A stretch of 64,000 nucleotides of DNA from Saxidomus purpurata. Taxonomy: Eukaryota; Mollusca; Bivalvia; Venerida; Veneridae. The notes below the pieces were generated by a model. The model made no database searches. It worked only from the letters and a program-made list of their open reading frames with translations, and was not told the DNA's origin. Shown in pieces: positions 23,591-33,765 of the stretch. The first letter of the stretch is position 1. Every line of letters starts with the position of its first letter. The DNA lies in the NCBI GenBank assembly GCA_022818135.1, contig JAFMSR010000015.1, forward strand, positions 27,390,574 through 27,454,573, read 5' to 3'. The translations under genes and the position numbers were made by a program.

Positions 23591-24300
23591 TTCTTTATTT
23601 TCATATTCGAAAATGAAGCTATTCTCATTCTCGCAAGTGCGCGTGACGAGACGAGAATGGAAAACCACCGTCTAAAAATAGACATGGCTTAATGCAGAAG
23701 AAACAATTATCATAATATTGAATGAAATATGTTATGACAAAATTTAGTTCAAGAAGGTTTTTTTAATGAGTTGAACTGCCGATTATACCTTTCTGCATGT
23801 TTGTTATTTTTTTCAACTTAATGTTTACATGCGCTTCAACATTGAGGAGTCACATGACAAAATACGCGTTTCGGAACGCTTCGGCAGTTTTCCAATATGG
23901 CGGCCACATTTTGTAAAATTTTATGGGTGTTGTTGTATAAAGGTTGACTTTATGGTATGTTGAGAGGACAATTAGTTCTAATTGAGAAAAAAAGTAGATT
24001 ATACTTCAGTCTTTTCATATAAAGTAATGATTCGTCACAAAAGTATGTTTACTTTGGAAAACGAACACGGCGCAGTTTGCGCCGTACACCTGTTAGGTTT
24101 CTCAGAATCGTCTTTGACGCTGTAATGAGAAATAGGAATAATAGCTTCAAAGACCTTGGGCTAGCGTGGAGAGGGAGCTTGTGATTGCATTTGGGGTCAC
24201 TAGAGTCAAGGTCAATGTCAATGTTATTAAAATATTTTTTTTAGTTTTTAAACAAAACAAATGCTTCGGGTAAGGGTCACTGTTACTAAATTTTTTTTTC
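23591..24300. other. Gene-free stretch, with a fragment of the TGACCTTGA element
   Basis: From about 24150 to 24300 the sequence (TTTGGGGTCACTAG, AGTCAAGGTCAATG, GGGTCACTGTTACTAA) is the reverse complement of parts of the element at 36858-38044. A short hairpin CGGCGCAGTTTGCGCCG lies at 24069-24085. Nothing else is recognised. Confidence 0.5.
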
Positions 24301-24610
24301 TTAGGGAACACTCCCTACATCTAGCCGATTAAATTATCGAAACATAAATTATGTGTTCAATGAACGTAAAATGATAAATAAATACAATTTCAAAGAAGAA
24401 CCTATGACGAAAAATCCAACCATTAATTGTACAACGACACTACATAGATTATTGAATGATTTTCGGTACTGCAGTATATTTTAAACAGCTGATTTTATCG
24501 ATAAAGACAGGAAAAGCATAGCTGAAACTTTTAGGTTCAGTTATGATACTTCCAAAGATTCGATTTCTTATGTTTTGGATGTTATTAAGTTTGGCATCAG
24601 TTATAGGGCA
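24301..24610 (+). mobile_element. MITE-2 copy
   Basis: AACACTCCCTACATCTAGCC to GGCATCAGTTATAGGG. It has the same block order as the copy at 5202 and joins directly to MITE-3. Confidence 0.8.
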
Positions 24611-24946
24611 AGGTCCACTACTAAGCGAAAAGTAAGTGACAGTTATTTCAATGGCATGTACATAACCTTGTGCAAGACACTAAATAATGAAGATTGTCAG
24701 GTTAAAATTTACAGAAAGTGTTAGGAACACGAAGAAAAGTATGTGTTTTATGTTGAAATCTCAGTGAATCGACAAAATGACCACCCAGGTCTTTTTAACT
24801 TTCTTCATAATGCATAGAAAAATAATTGTACATGTACTGTGATTTTTTTAGAATCTCTACATACCAACTTTCATTTTTTATCAAAAATAACTTATTTCTG
24901 TGCTTTTTAAAGTATATTTGAATTTTCACTTTCCTTAGTATTGGAC
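24611..24946 (+). mobile_element. MITE-3 copy
   Basis: Its ends are inverted: GGTCCACTACTAAGCGAAAA at the left and TTTCCTTAGTATTGGACC at the right. An opposite-orientation copy lies at 63315-63656 in an intron of the SLC16 gene. It is non-coding. Confidence 0.85.
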
Positions 24947-24947
24947 C

Positions 24948-25314
24948 TTTAAAGCTGCTCGCTCTCAGATTTTGGTAAAAAAATTAAGTTCTTCAAACTC
25001 TATGTAAATAACGTATTTTAGAATATATGGTCATATAAAAAGGCTCCAGTATAAAATCATGTCACGTATATCTCTAAATTAAAAAAAAATGCGCTTCTAA
25101 ATTCAAAAGCGTTGCAAACGCTTTTGAAATTTCAAAATGAACATATAGTGTGGCGGTGCCGTGTAACCGACTTTTTCAGTCGATTTCTGCAAATTCCTAC
25201 CTAGATTTTTGCTCAGTTTTTATTCTAGCCTTTAGTTTCATATTTATGAATAAGAATGTCAATTTTTTTGAAAAATATTTTTTTCAACGGTAACTGAGAG
25301 CGAGCAGCTTTAAA
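24948..25314 (+). mobile_element. MITE-1, full-length copy
   Basis: TTTAAAGCTGCTCGCTCTCA to GAGAGCGAGCAGCTTTAAA. It begins within two bases of the end of MITE-3. Confidence 0.9.
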
Positions 25315-25396
25315 TTTAAAAAAAGAACGTTACTGTTATTTCTACAGGCGCCATTAAACCTGCTTTGGCGGCATGACCGCGTTTTCTTGTTTATTT

Positions 25397-25465
25397 TCTG
25401 ATAAATTCTAAAATATGGTAAAGGAACTTTTTTTCTCACCACCATCTGAGAGCGAGCAGCTTTAA
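25397..25465 (-). mobile_element. MITE-1 terminus fragment
   Basis: AAATTCTAAAATATGGTAAA to ATCTGAGAGCGAGCAGCTTT. Only one diverged end remains. Confidence 0.6.
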
Positions 25466-26633
25466 GAAAAAAAATGTTTTGTTCATGGATACATCAACAT
25501 ATTATATACCGTTTATTTCTCTTTTAAAAGGTTTCGAATCATTAGATAATCGCTCGAAACATTTTAAACAAGCAAGCGGATCACTCCTAGTAACCGTAAT
25601 TTATTCTTAAAATAATTATTCGTTATAATAATTATTGTCTACATCTACATGATACTTCCAACAATATTTATAGATTACTAGTCGGAACGTAACAGTTGTT
25701 AAAATTTGCGTTTAACGTGCGTATAACATGCGTGCGCTCATCGTGTATTTTGTCAATCGTATATCGTGTATCATATCGTATCATTCATCGTGCAACGTGC
25801 ACCATATACTATACACAATATACGATTCCCGGTGCACGATAACCTATACGGTATACTATTCGATGTTTTATTCAGTAGTTAATTGTACATCTCCGAAAAT
25901 AAAATAAAATAAAATGCTGACTTCACATTGTATTATTTTGAATTCGCCAGTGCAATACGGACAATAATGACTTCCGGGACAGGTTGACAGTAAACACCTG
26001 AAATCCGAAATTTAATTATATTTTATTGACGGAAAGGACATATGTTTTCTTCGAAATCTAAACTTGTTGTCGCAGCGGTATTTTAAGTGCAGTATACAAG
26101 GTATAAGGAAATTAGTCGGGAATTATAAAAGGAAAGGGAACATCAACTAATTTAGAAGGTAAGCTATTGAATATTTATCAGGTAAATAAACATTATATGA
26201 CGAATCAACGATAGTTTTACAAAATCAATTAAAGTCCCAGCAAAAATTAATAAAATAATTGTACAGTACCTTATTCAAATTGCATCTTGTTTAGTAAAAT
26301 CCACGTAATCGTTAGAAAAATAATCGCCACTCGAAACATAACACACTGTAAAAAGACAAATGGATATTGTCTGTCGTGTAGTGGCGTTTTAACAGCAAAG
26401 GTGTTGACAGCAATTAACTTTCCCTCATTTTCTCGCACCTCAGGATCAATATTCAAATTTGCACTTACTGTAATTTATTTCGCACCTAGGTAAACTATGG
26501 ACATTTGTAACTTTCCGAAGTCTTTTTACTAGTGTGTAGGTGCGAAGCCTGTAACTAACTGCAGACATTAGAACAGAGATACACGCATCCTTAATTATGT
26601 TGTACAAAACATCACACATTCTCGTCATTGTAA

Positions 26634-26815
26634 ACCATAACCACCTGACAGTCTCTAGAGATCTTAACTATAACATACCATTTTCAAGAACACAATATCA
26701 TATGAACTCCTTTTTCCCTCGCACGATCAGATAATGGAAAGCCTTGCCTTATAACATCAAGGACAGTGTGAATCTTCAGTGGACTAAGTACTACTTTTAC
26801 TCTCTTAACACATGA
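26634..26815 (+). pseudogene. LINE reverse transcriptase C-terminal remnant
   Basis: One frame reads IPFSRTQYHMNSFFPRTIR, a stop, then WKALPYNI. The pattern SFFPRTIR-x-WN-x-LP is typical of the region just after the RT domain in jockey/CR1-type LINEs. The stop falls one residue before the conserved tryptophan. It lies inside the 25680-29497 TIR element and is probably an unrelated passenger. Confidence 0.55.
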
Positions 26816-27789
26816 ATATCATGCATCATGTAACATAGCATTTTCTTGACCTCCCAGTTATGATCAGAAATTGATTGTTGGGAGTATCCCCGTAGATAGA
26901 TGTAGAATTGGTCTTATTATTTTGGTCTCATTAAACTGTATAAGGAAAACAGATTGTTAAAGAGAATCAAAACAAACAGATTTGGCGGGGGAAAAATAAA
27001 TTTAAGTAAATTGTAGAGTCAAAAGAAATCGTATAACGTGTATTCTGTCTAACGTGTAGCGTGCGCTTCTAATATCGTTCATATCGGGTATCGTTCTGAA
27101 TCGTGTACCGTGTATCAGACATGTGTTGGCGGATACCTGATGTGAGGTTGGACATCGGAAAACGGACAAAACGAAGGGGTGTTCTCAAAATTATCTATTT
27201 ACATTAGCTAAGGCCAATAAACAAAATTAAATATTACTGTTATTCATTGCATTATACTTTTCAAACTGTTGGCTAAACTATTGTTTATGAATTAAAGACA
27301 ATATGCTATCTACTGAGCTCATTGTTGAAGAATTCACTTTCATAATTTTTGCACAAAATGTTGTTACTGAGAGACAGTTTAACAAGCGCTTGACGATTCG
27401 AGGGCTTGTCAGTAAAATGGGTTTTGATTAAGAATAGGTATATGTTGTAATTGCGTAAAAATTAAAGTGATTCATATATAGCAGAAAATGAGAAATGATT
27501 TTCGTGATTGGGGGATTAGTACACACTCATGTATCGTGTAATTGTGCAAGAAATGAGGCCAAACATGTACAAATGTAAACAAAAAATCGAGAAAAAACTT
27601 TTTTTTGTATGTGTCGAGGGGAAAGTTTTTGTAATTGTGTAAAAGAAATCGAGAATTTTTTTTCGGAGTGGATGGGATGGGGGTTAGAGGTAGGGGGGGA
27701 GAGGTAGATGGGATACATCATGACCATGCTGTCATAAGCAGTTGAATGTGAAAGTATGATGAAGGATCATTAAGAAATGGCAAACATAT

Positions 27790-28060
27790 AGCCAAATCAT
27801 AACCTCGTTGTCATATTCCATATAATTTCAAAGTTTGATGTAGAAATATTAAGAAATGGTAAAGAAAGCAAAATAGTTGAACAAACACCAAAGTAGGGGC
27901 ACTCATAATAAGGTCTGCGGGAACCCAAGCCAAATTTAAGTTATCTTGACAAAATCTTAGTACCAAAGCGACGCAGGGCGAATCTTCGAATGGTGAGCTA
28001 AACCAGGGTCATAATTTGCAACTTGTCTTGGAAACACATGATTTCCCCAAAAAAAAAAAA

Positions 28061-28125
<65 letters not shown>

Positions 28126-28210
28126 TTACAAATATTTGGCTGTATCATAACCTCGTTGTCATATTCCATATAATTTCAAAGTTTGATGTAGAAATATTAA
28201 GAAATGGTAA
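27790..28210 (+). repeat. 75-bp direct repeats flanking a 63-base C run
   Basis: ATCATAACCTCGTTGTCATA to AATATTAAGAAATGGTAAAG occurs at about 27797-27862 and again at about 28145-28211 with essentially no changes. Between them lie 14 As and 63 consecutive Cs (28063-28125). The homopolymer may mark an assembly or base-calling problem. Confidence 0.75.
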
Positions 28211-28800
28211 AGTAATAGCTAAGATATAAGTTTTCATGTTGAAGGCAAAATAACTAGCCACACATTAGCTCAAGCTCGGAGACCCACGTCCCTAACTAAT
28301 GTCAGCTATGATTGTCATAATAATGTGACCTCTTTTCATATATTCACACTTTTTTTTTTTTTTTTTTTTTTTTGCTGAGGTTTTTAATAACTTGGCACAA
28401 TGTTAGAAACAAGACTACTCGGTGCGACCCAGTTCCCTGGTGAAGGTCAAGGTCACATTAGAGTTTGAAGGTAATGGATTCCTCTATATACATATATGCA
28501 CCTCCCCTTGAAGACATTTTAAAAAAACAAATTCCATAAACAACTTGGTCAAAACCAACGCAGACGTCCGACGCAAGACGCCGACTTCCCTACCGCAGGA
28601 CAAATCTTCGAATGCCCCGAGTTAAGACCCAAGTCCCTACCTAAGGTCAAGTCCTTAGTTAAAGAGTGAATAATGTTGCATGGTTACTCTGTCATGCATA
28701 ATAAAGAAAACTAATGAGCATGACCTTTCAGGGCCTTTACTTAGACCTTGTTGAATAAGACATTGTATAAGCTGATATATAAGATCACCTTTTTATCATC

Positions 28801-28856
28801 AGGCTACGTTTTTGGTACGTGGCATTCCCTGTTTGATATTATTTTTTTTTTTTTTC
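28801..28856 (+). mobile_element. TG-retroposon, truncated copy
   Basis: AGGCTACGTTTTTGGTACG to TTTGATATTATTTTTT with a pure T tail of about 16 bases instead of TTTTTGTTTT. Confidence 0.7.
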
Positions 28857-28899
28857 CAATAGCTGATAGCTATATTGCACCGTTTTACTATTCTATGTA

Positions 28900-29145
28900 C
28901 CTTTGTGGTATCATCTATTCGAATAGGTGATATCACCTATTTGTATCACTTATTCAAAGAGAATGTGGTATTTTTTATCTAGAAAAAAAATATTTTAACA
29001 AATGATCAGCTAGTACATCTAATAGGTGATATCATCCATTCGAATACTTAATGTGATATTACCGATTCGAATAGGTGATATTACCTTTTCAAAGGGATAA
29101 CACGAGATCTCCTTTTCGAATGAATACTACCACCTAGAAAGATGT
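28900..29145. repeat. Diverged palindromic cluster (GGTGATATCACC / TTCGAATAGG)
   Basis: ATCTATTCGAATAGGTGATA, TAGGTGATATCACCTA, AATAGGTGATATCATCCATT and TCGAATAGGTGATATTACC recur irregularly. The units are self-complementary. Confidence 0.6.
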
Positions 29146-29560
29146 ATTGTTTGAATGTTCTAGCTGGTGTCACTTACTGTGACCATTAGACAAACTATAC
29201 ATCGGAAACTGAAGTTGGAACAGTTAAATTTCTTTACATGTACGTCGCACATGATCTCTTGTGTTGTTTATTTTGATCAAAATAGAGTTGAAATAAATTA
29301 CAGAAAGATATAATTTTGTTTATTGTCCTTGATTGATATAAATGGATCATTTTGAGAACACCCCTGTGTTTTTTCCGTCCTCCGATGTCCAACCTCACAT
29401 CAGGTATCCGCCAATACATGTCTTTTAACCGTACGTGTAACGTGCGTACATCGTGCGTGTATCGTGCGCTCCGTGTAACAACTGTTACGTTCCGACTACT
29501 GTATAACTGGAAAGTGTTATCACAGACAAATTCAAAAGAAAATAGTAAGCTCATTATGTG

Positions 29561-29596
29561 TAAAAAAAAAAATAATATCAAACAGGGAATGCCACG
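29561..29596 (-). mobile_element. TG-retroposon, shortest copy
   Basis: AAAAAAAATAATATCAAACA to GGGAATGCCACG. Only the conserved end remains. It lies about 65 bp outside the right terminus of the 3.8 kb TIR element. Confidence 0.6.
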
Positions 29597-29599
29597 CAC

Positions 29600-30772
29600 T
29601 ATTCTTTATGTGTAAAACAAAGTTAAAGAAGGATTTCAGAAAAGAGGTACACAGGCCAGTCGTGCAGTAAAAGGACTAAGGCTGGGGATGGACTACTGGC
29701 CTAAGAAGTTCACTCCAGAGACTAGTTGGGCTCGGGGTTTGTAGAAGGGTATTGAATTTAGTATGCGGCTTTTCTCAAGTGTTTGTCAATTTAGGGATGT
29801 TAACATATGAAAAACTCTGCTTGTATTTTCAAAGTTCTTACATACAAATCGAGCTGCTGAACTTTGAACTATTTCGATCAAGTACTATGTTTTCTGTGCG
29901 CATATCAACGATTTCGTTCTACCTACTGCCTGTCATTTGTCATACAATATGTAAAGTACCTATTTACTTGAGTGTGAAACATAAGAATGTAACTTTGATT
30001 GTATTAATACCACAGGGTTAATACTGAACAGATATGAATAATTAAAACGGAAATGCCACTGAATAGGTCGTTGCATTACTTGATATAGTATCCATTTGTG
30101 TTGTCATTGTTACAGATACATGCATCAAAGACTTTAAAGCTACATATGTACTTCAAATAAAAGTAATGTGAAGGTTGAACTATAAACATACAGCATTGAA
30201 ATAATAGATAGCTTGTGTCAGCCATTCAGACGGTACTATAATTCAGAAGCCTTCAACTAAAACCGTGTGCGTCGGTTGATTAATTTTGTACAGCATTTAC
30301 AAATCTAAAAGGAAACCATATATCGTCTTCCAATGTTTCCATGACATGACAGGAAAGGTAGAAACTGCTCTTATCCTTTACTAAGCGTTGATTTGTTTTC
30401 ATAACGCTGACTTTAGTCATTAGAAATTGCCTCTAAAGTAAATCAACAAACTCTTAATTCAGTGAGGCGTTTCAAATTCTTTGTCTTTAAAATTTAAGAA
30501 CAGATATAACACCATTTAGTTATTTTTCTAGGATAATTTGTATATGCATCTTATGTCATTGGAAAACACATTGTGGCACAGTGGTAACGCGCTTGCCTCC
30601 GGGAATGCCAAATTGCTACTGACTTTTACGGAGAATTAATGTTTTCGTTTTACCTGACCTTATATTTGTGTTGATTTATCCCTTTCACTGGGTCTTAGCT
30701 TCTAATTTAACAGTGTCCGATGTTGTATGAGGTGTTCATGAAACTTGGTAAAGGGAACACATTTATAGATTC
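29600..30772. other. Gene-free stretch with an A-box-like segment
   Basis: At 30572-30612 TGTGGCACAGTGGTAACGCG then CTTGCCTCCGGGAATGCC resembles the 5' half of a tRNA or tRNA-derived SINE, but no B box or cloverleaf follows. An 89-codon ORF at 29752-30021 has no recognised domain. Confidence 0.4.
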
Positions 30773-31541
30773 AACAAGAGTGCCAAGATGGCCCTATATC
30801 GCTCACCTGTATATCAATTGCAAATAAAACAAGGGGTCATGACAAGTGGACATAATTCATAGAGTCCACTATATCAACCTATGCGAAATCAAGTGACCCC
30901 TCCCCCTCCCGGGAAGGGTTAATTTTCAACCGGGGGTCATGATTTGAACAATCTTGGTAAAGGTCCATAAGGCAACGCTATATGCTAAATTTCTAAGTTC
31001 TAGGCATTGTGGTTTCAGAGAAGAAGACTTTTAAAGTTTTTCCTATGTAAAATCAAGAGACCTCCGGGCGGGGTCAATTTGACCCGGGGCTCATAATTTG
31101 AACAATCTTGGTAGAAGCCTACAAAACAATGCTTTATGCCAAATATCTTAGCTCTAGGCCTTGTGCTTTCAGAGAAGTAGATTTTTAAAGTTTTTCCTAT
31201 ATAAGCCGCTGTAAAACCAAGTGACCACCCGGGTGGGGTCAATTTTGGTAGAGGTCTACCAGACAATACTACATGCCAAATATCTAAGTTCTAGGCATTG
31301 TGGTTTCAAGGAAGAAGATTTTTAAAGTTTTCCTATTTTTGTCCATATTATCCAGGAATCTGCATGGAAAGGATTTCTTTGAACAATTTGGTAGAGCTTT
31401 ATGCAAGGAACATCCATTCATAGTTGCATCAACATTGGCCTAGTGGTTACAGAGGAGATGTCGTTTGAATCAAAATGTTAAGGGACGACGGACAATCATC
31501 CATTAGAAAAGCTCAGCCTTGCAAAGCCAGATGTCAGCTAA
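30773..31541 (+). mobile_element. GATGGCC element
   Basis: It starts ACAAGAGTGCCAAGATGGCC then CTATATCGCTCACC. It has about three units with CTTGTGCTTTCAGAGAAG-like and GGGGTCAATTTGACCC-like blocks, then the unique tail GACGACGGACAATCATC, and ends AAAGCTCAGCC then a decayed hairpin and AGCTAA. Confidence 0.8.
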
Positions 31542-32254
31542 AAACAGATACGACACATTTTAATTATAATTATATTCTTGAATTTATGTCATATGGCATT
31601 GCAATTCATGTTATTCGAAAACATAAAAATATATTCTCTTGGATGCATGTGGTGGTATATATCATCCGACCTTACATCTTTCCTTGTGATTGATTATCAT
31701 TGTTAACTTGAATTTTCAATAGCTTAATTACAATAAAACGTCTGGCTCACGTTAGGTCGCATTATCAAATGTAGACATATATAGAACTCTGAGAGACCCC
31801 AAGATTAAAAGGAAAATATAAAATGGTAATTTATTGATGGGAACCAGCAATAACGTAATTTATATGTCCGTTAATCATTATGCACTTAGACATTGTAGAC
31901 ATTAAACCTGCTGCTGATAAACTACAGTCCCCATGCGCATGATATTACACAACAATGCACTGACACCTTTTAGCTCATCAATGTCTTAGCTCGTATAGCT
32001 GTCACAAGCGGAATCGCATATGTTCCCGGTCAATTTCTCTTCGCCACTTTTTTTTAATGCTGTTTTAATTTTTGATTTTATATATTGGCAGTAACATTCA
32101 CTTAAACAGGTTTGCTTTTATCTGTTACACATGATGGTGTCACCATTTCACACTTTTCATTCTTACTGAAAAGTGAAACATTTGATATGTGTCACACTTA
32201 ATTGTTTGTCACACGTGATGGTGTCAAATAAATATTCAGAACTTTAATTCTATC
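31542..32254. other. Gene-free stretch
   Basis: It contains an imperfect inverted repeat at about 32128-32222 (ACATGATGGTGTCACCATTT; TTTGTCACACGTGATGGTGT). No gene is seen. Confidence 0.45.
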
Positions 32255-32432
32255 TTAAAGCTGCTCGCTCTCATTTGCAACGCTTGATTATCTGGTAGCG
32301 TATTATTTCAAATCTACAGATATACTTGACAGGAATTTAACCTTCTTATGACTACATGTTCTAAAATATGTTATTTTCAAACAGTTTGAAGAACTTAAAT
32401 TTTTACCAAAATCTGAGAGCGAGCAGCTTTAA
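32255..32432 (-). mobile_element. MITE-1, internally deleted copy (178 bp)
   Basis: Both termini are present (TTAAAGCTGCTCGCTCTCAT; CTGAGAGCGAGCAGCTTTAA), but about half of the interior is missing. This is the typical form of a deletion derivative. Confidence 0.85.
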
Positions 32433-32752
32433 CTCACCTTTGCGCAGAGTGCACATGGCAAAATAATGCATTTACTTGACAATATTCTATTGTTCATGTT
32501 TCTAAAGTTGTTTCATTTTACTACATGTTGTACAGTTGGTGTGATACAATTAATGGACGGATATACAGACGGTCTCTTATTTTTGATAAAATGGGGCATT
32601 TTTCGATATACTATTAATCTATGCTGTTCTTTGAAATTGTATTTATTTATCATTTAACGTTAATTTAACACATTATTGATATTTGAAAAATATGTGTCCA
32701 AGTTGCTTTACAGTTAGGTTAATCTGTCATTCGTAGACAAAGGTTGCTAAAC

Positions 32753-33323
32753 AAACAAGAGGGCCTAGATGGCCTTTTATCACTCACCTGGCTACCATTG
32801 GCTATAATAGAAGATTATCAATAGCAAAAAAGATAAATTTTGACGTTTGGCTCATGATTTTCCTCTATATAAGCCTAGATGTAAAATAAAGAGACCCCCG
32901 GTGGATTTCTACATGCAAAATAGGCCTTGTGGTTTCAGACAAGAAGATTTTTTAAAGTTTTTCCTATAAAAGCCTATGCAAAATGAAGTGACCCCCGGGC
33001 GGGGTCAATTTTGTCCCGGCGTTCATAATTTGAACAATATTGGTAGAGGTCCACTAAGCTCTATGCCTTGTGGTTTCAGAGTAGAATTTCTTTTAAAGTT
33101 TTTCCTATTCGCTGCAATAGCAACCAGAGTTCTGCATTGAAAAGAATTCTTTGAACAACATTGATAGAGCTTCATGCAAGGAACATCCCTGTAAAGTTTC
33201 ATCAACATTGGCCCAGTAATTTCAGAGAAAATGTTTGAAGGAAATGGTGGGCGGACGGACGACGTACCCCGAACGGTGAGTGAACCTAATAGCTCACTCT
33301 GGCACTTTTTGCCAGGTGAGCTA
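32753..33323 (+). mobile_element. GATGGCC element
   Basis: ACAAGAGGGCCTAGATGGCC at the left and TAGCTCACTCTGGCAC...GCCAGGTGAGCTAA at the right, where the end folds into a hairpin. It contains two diverged units and the GGGCGGACGGACGACG tail. Confidence 0.8.
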
Positions 33324-33765
33324 ACGCGGGTGTGGTCAATTTTAACCAGGGGGTCATAATTTAAACAATCTCGGTTGAGGTCCACTTGGTAATGCCACAA
33401 TGTGATGCTAAATATCTAAGCACTAGGTATTGTGGTTTCCGAGAAAATGATTTGAAGAGTTTTTCCTACATAAAGCCTATTAAAATCAAGTGACCCCCAC
33501 GCAGGGTCAATTTTGACCCAGGGGTCATTATTTGAACACTCATGCTAGAGGTTTACTAGGTTATGCTACATACTAGATATCTAAGCTTTAGGCCTTGTAG
33601 TTTCAGAGAATAAGATTTTTTAAGTTTTTCCTATATAAGCCCATGGAAAATGACCCCTCCCCGGGCAGTCAATTTTAACCTTGGGGTCACAATTTGAACA
33701 ATCTTGATAGAGGTCTACTAAGTTATGTCATATGCCAAATATCTAAGCTCTAGGCCTTCCTATTC
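33324..33765 (+). mobile_element. GATGGCC element, partial
   Basis: About three internal units (GTGGTTTCCGAGAAAATG, GGGTCAATTTTGACCCAG) continue straight after the hairpin end of the preceding copy. The left terminus is absent and the right side breaks at CTAGGCCTTCC. Confidence 0.7.

Larger units (their letters stand above)
25680..29497. mobile_element. Large TIR-bounded element (3.8 kb)
   Basis: The left end AGTCGGAACGTAACAGTTGT is matched in reverse complement by the right end ACAACTGTTACGTTCCGACT. Both sides are flanked by ACT, a possible 3-bp target duplication. Subterminal zones are rich in CGTGTATCGTGC-like repeats (25700-25860, 27040-27120, 29440-29480). A second inverted pair lies inside: 27117-27240 with 29260-29425, including GATACCTGATGTGAGGTTGG. 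No transposase is recognised. It may be two related elements joined, since the 27040 zone looks like another terminus. Confidence 0.6.

Noticed and set aside
27957..28229. Poly-glycine and poly-proline ORFs
   Set aside because: They are translations of the C run on the two strands.
29234..29615. 121-codon minus-strand ORF and its plus-strand shadow
   Set aside because: It spans the terminus of a TIR element and a retroposon end. Part of its sequence is the retroposon's recurring frame (GIPCLILF), so it is not a gene.
31015..31266. 83-codon minus-strand ORF with repeated PRVKLTPPG-like pieces
   Set aside because: The repetition reflects the tandem units of the GATGGCC element. It is not conserved as a frame in other copies.
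33023..33400. 125-codon minus-strand ORF
   Set aside because: It lies within units of the GATGGCC element. Other copies have stops in the same frame, so it is chance.
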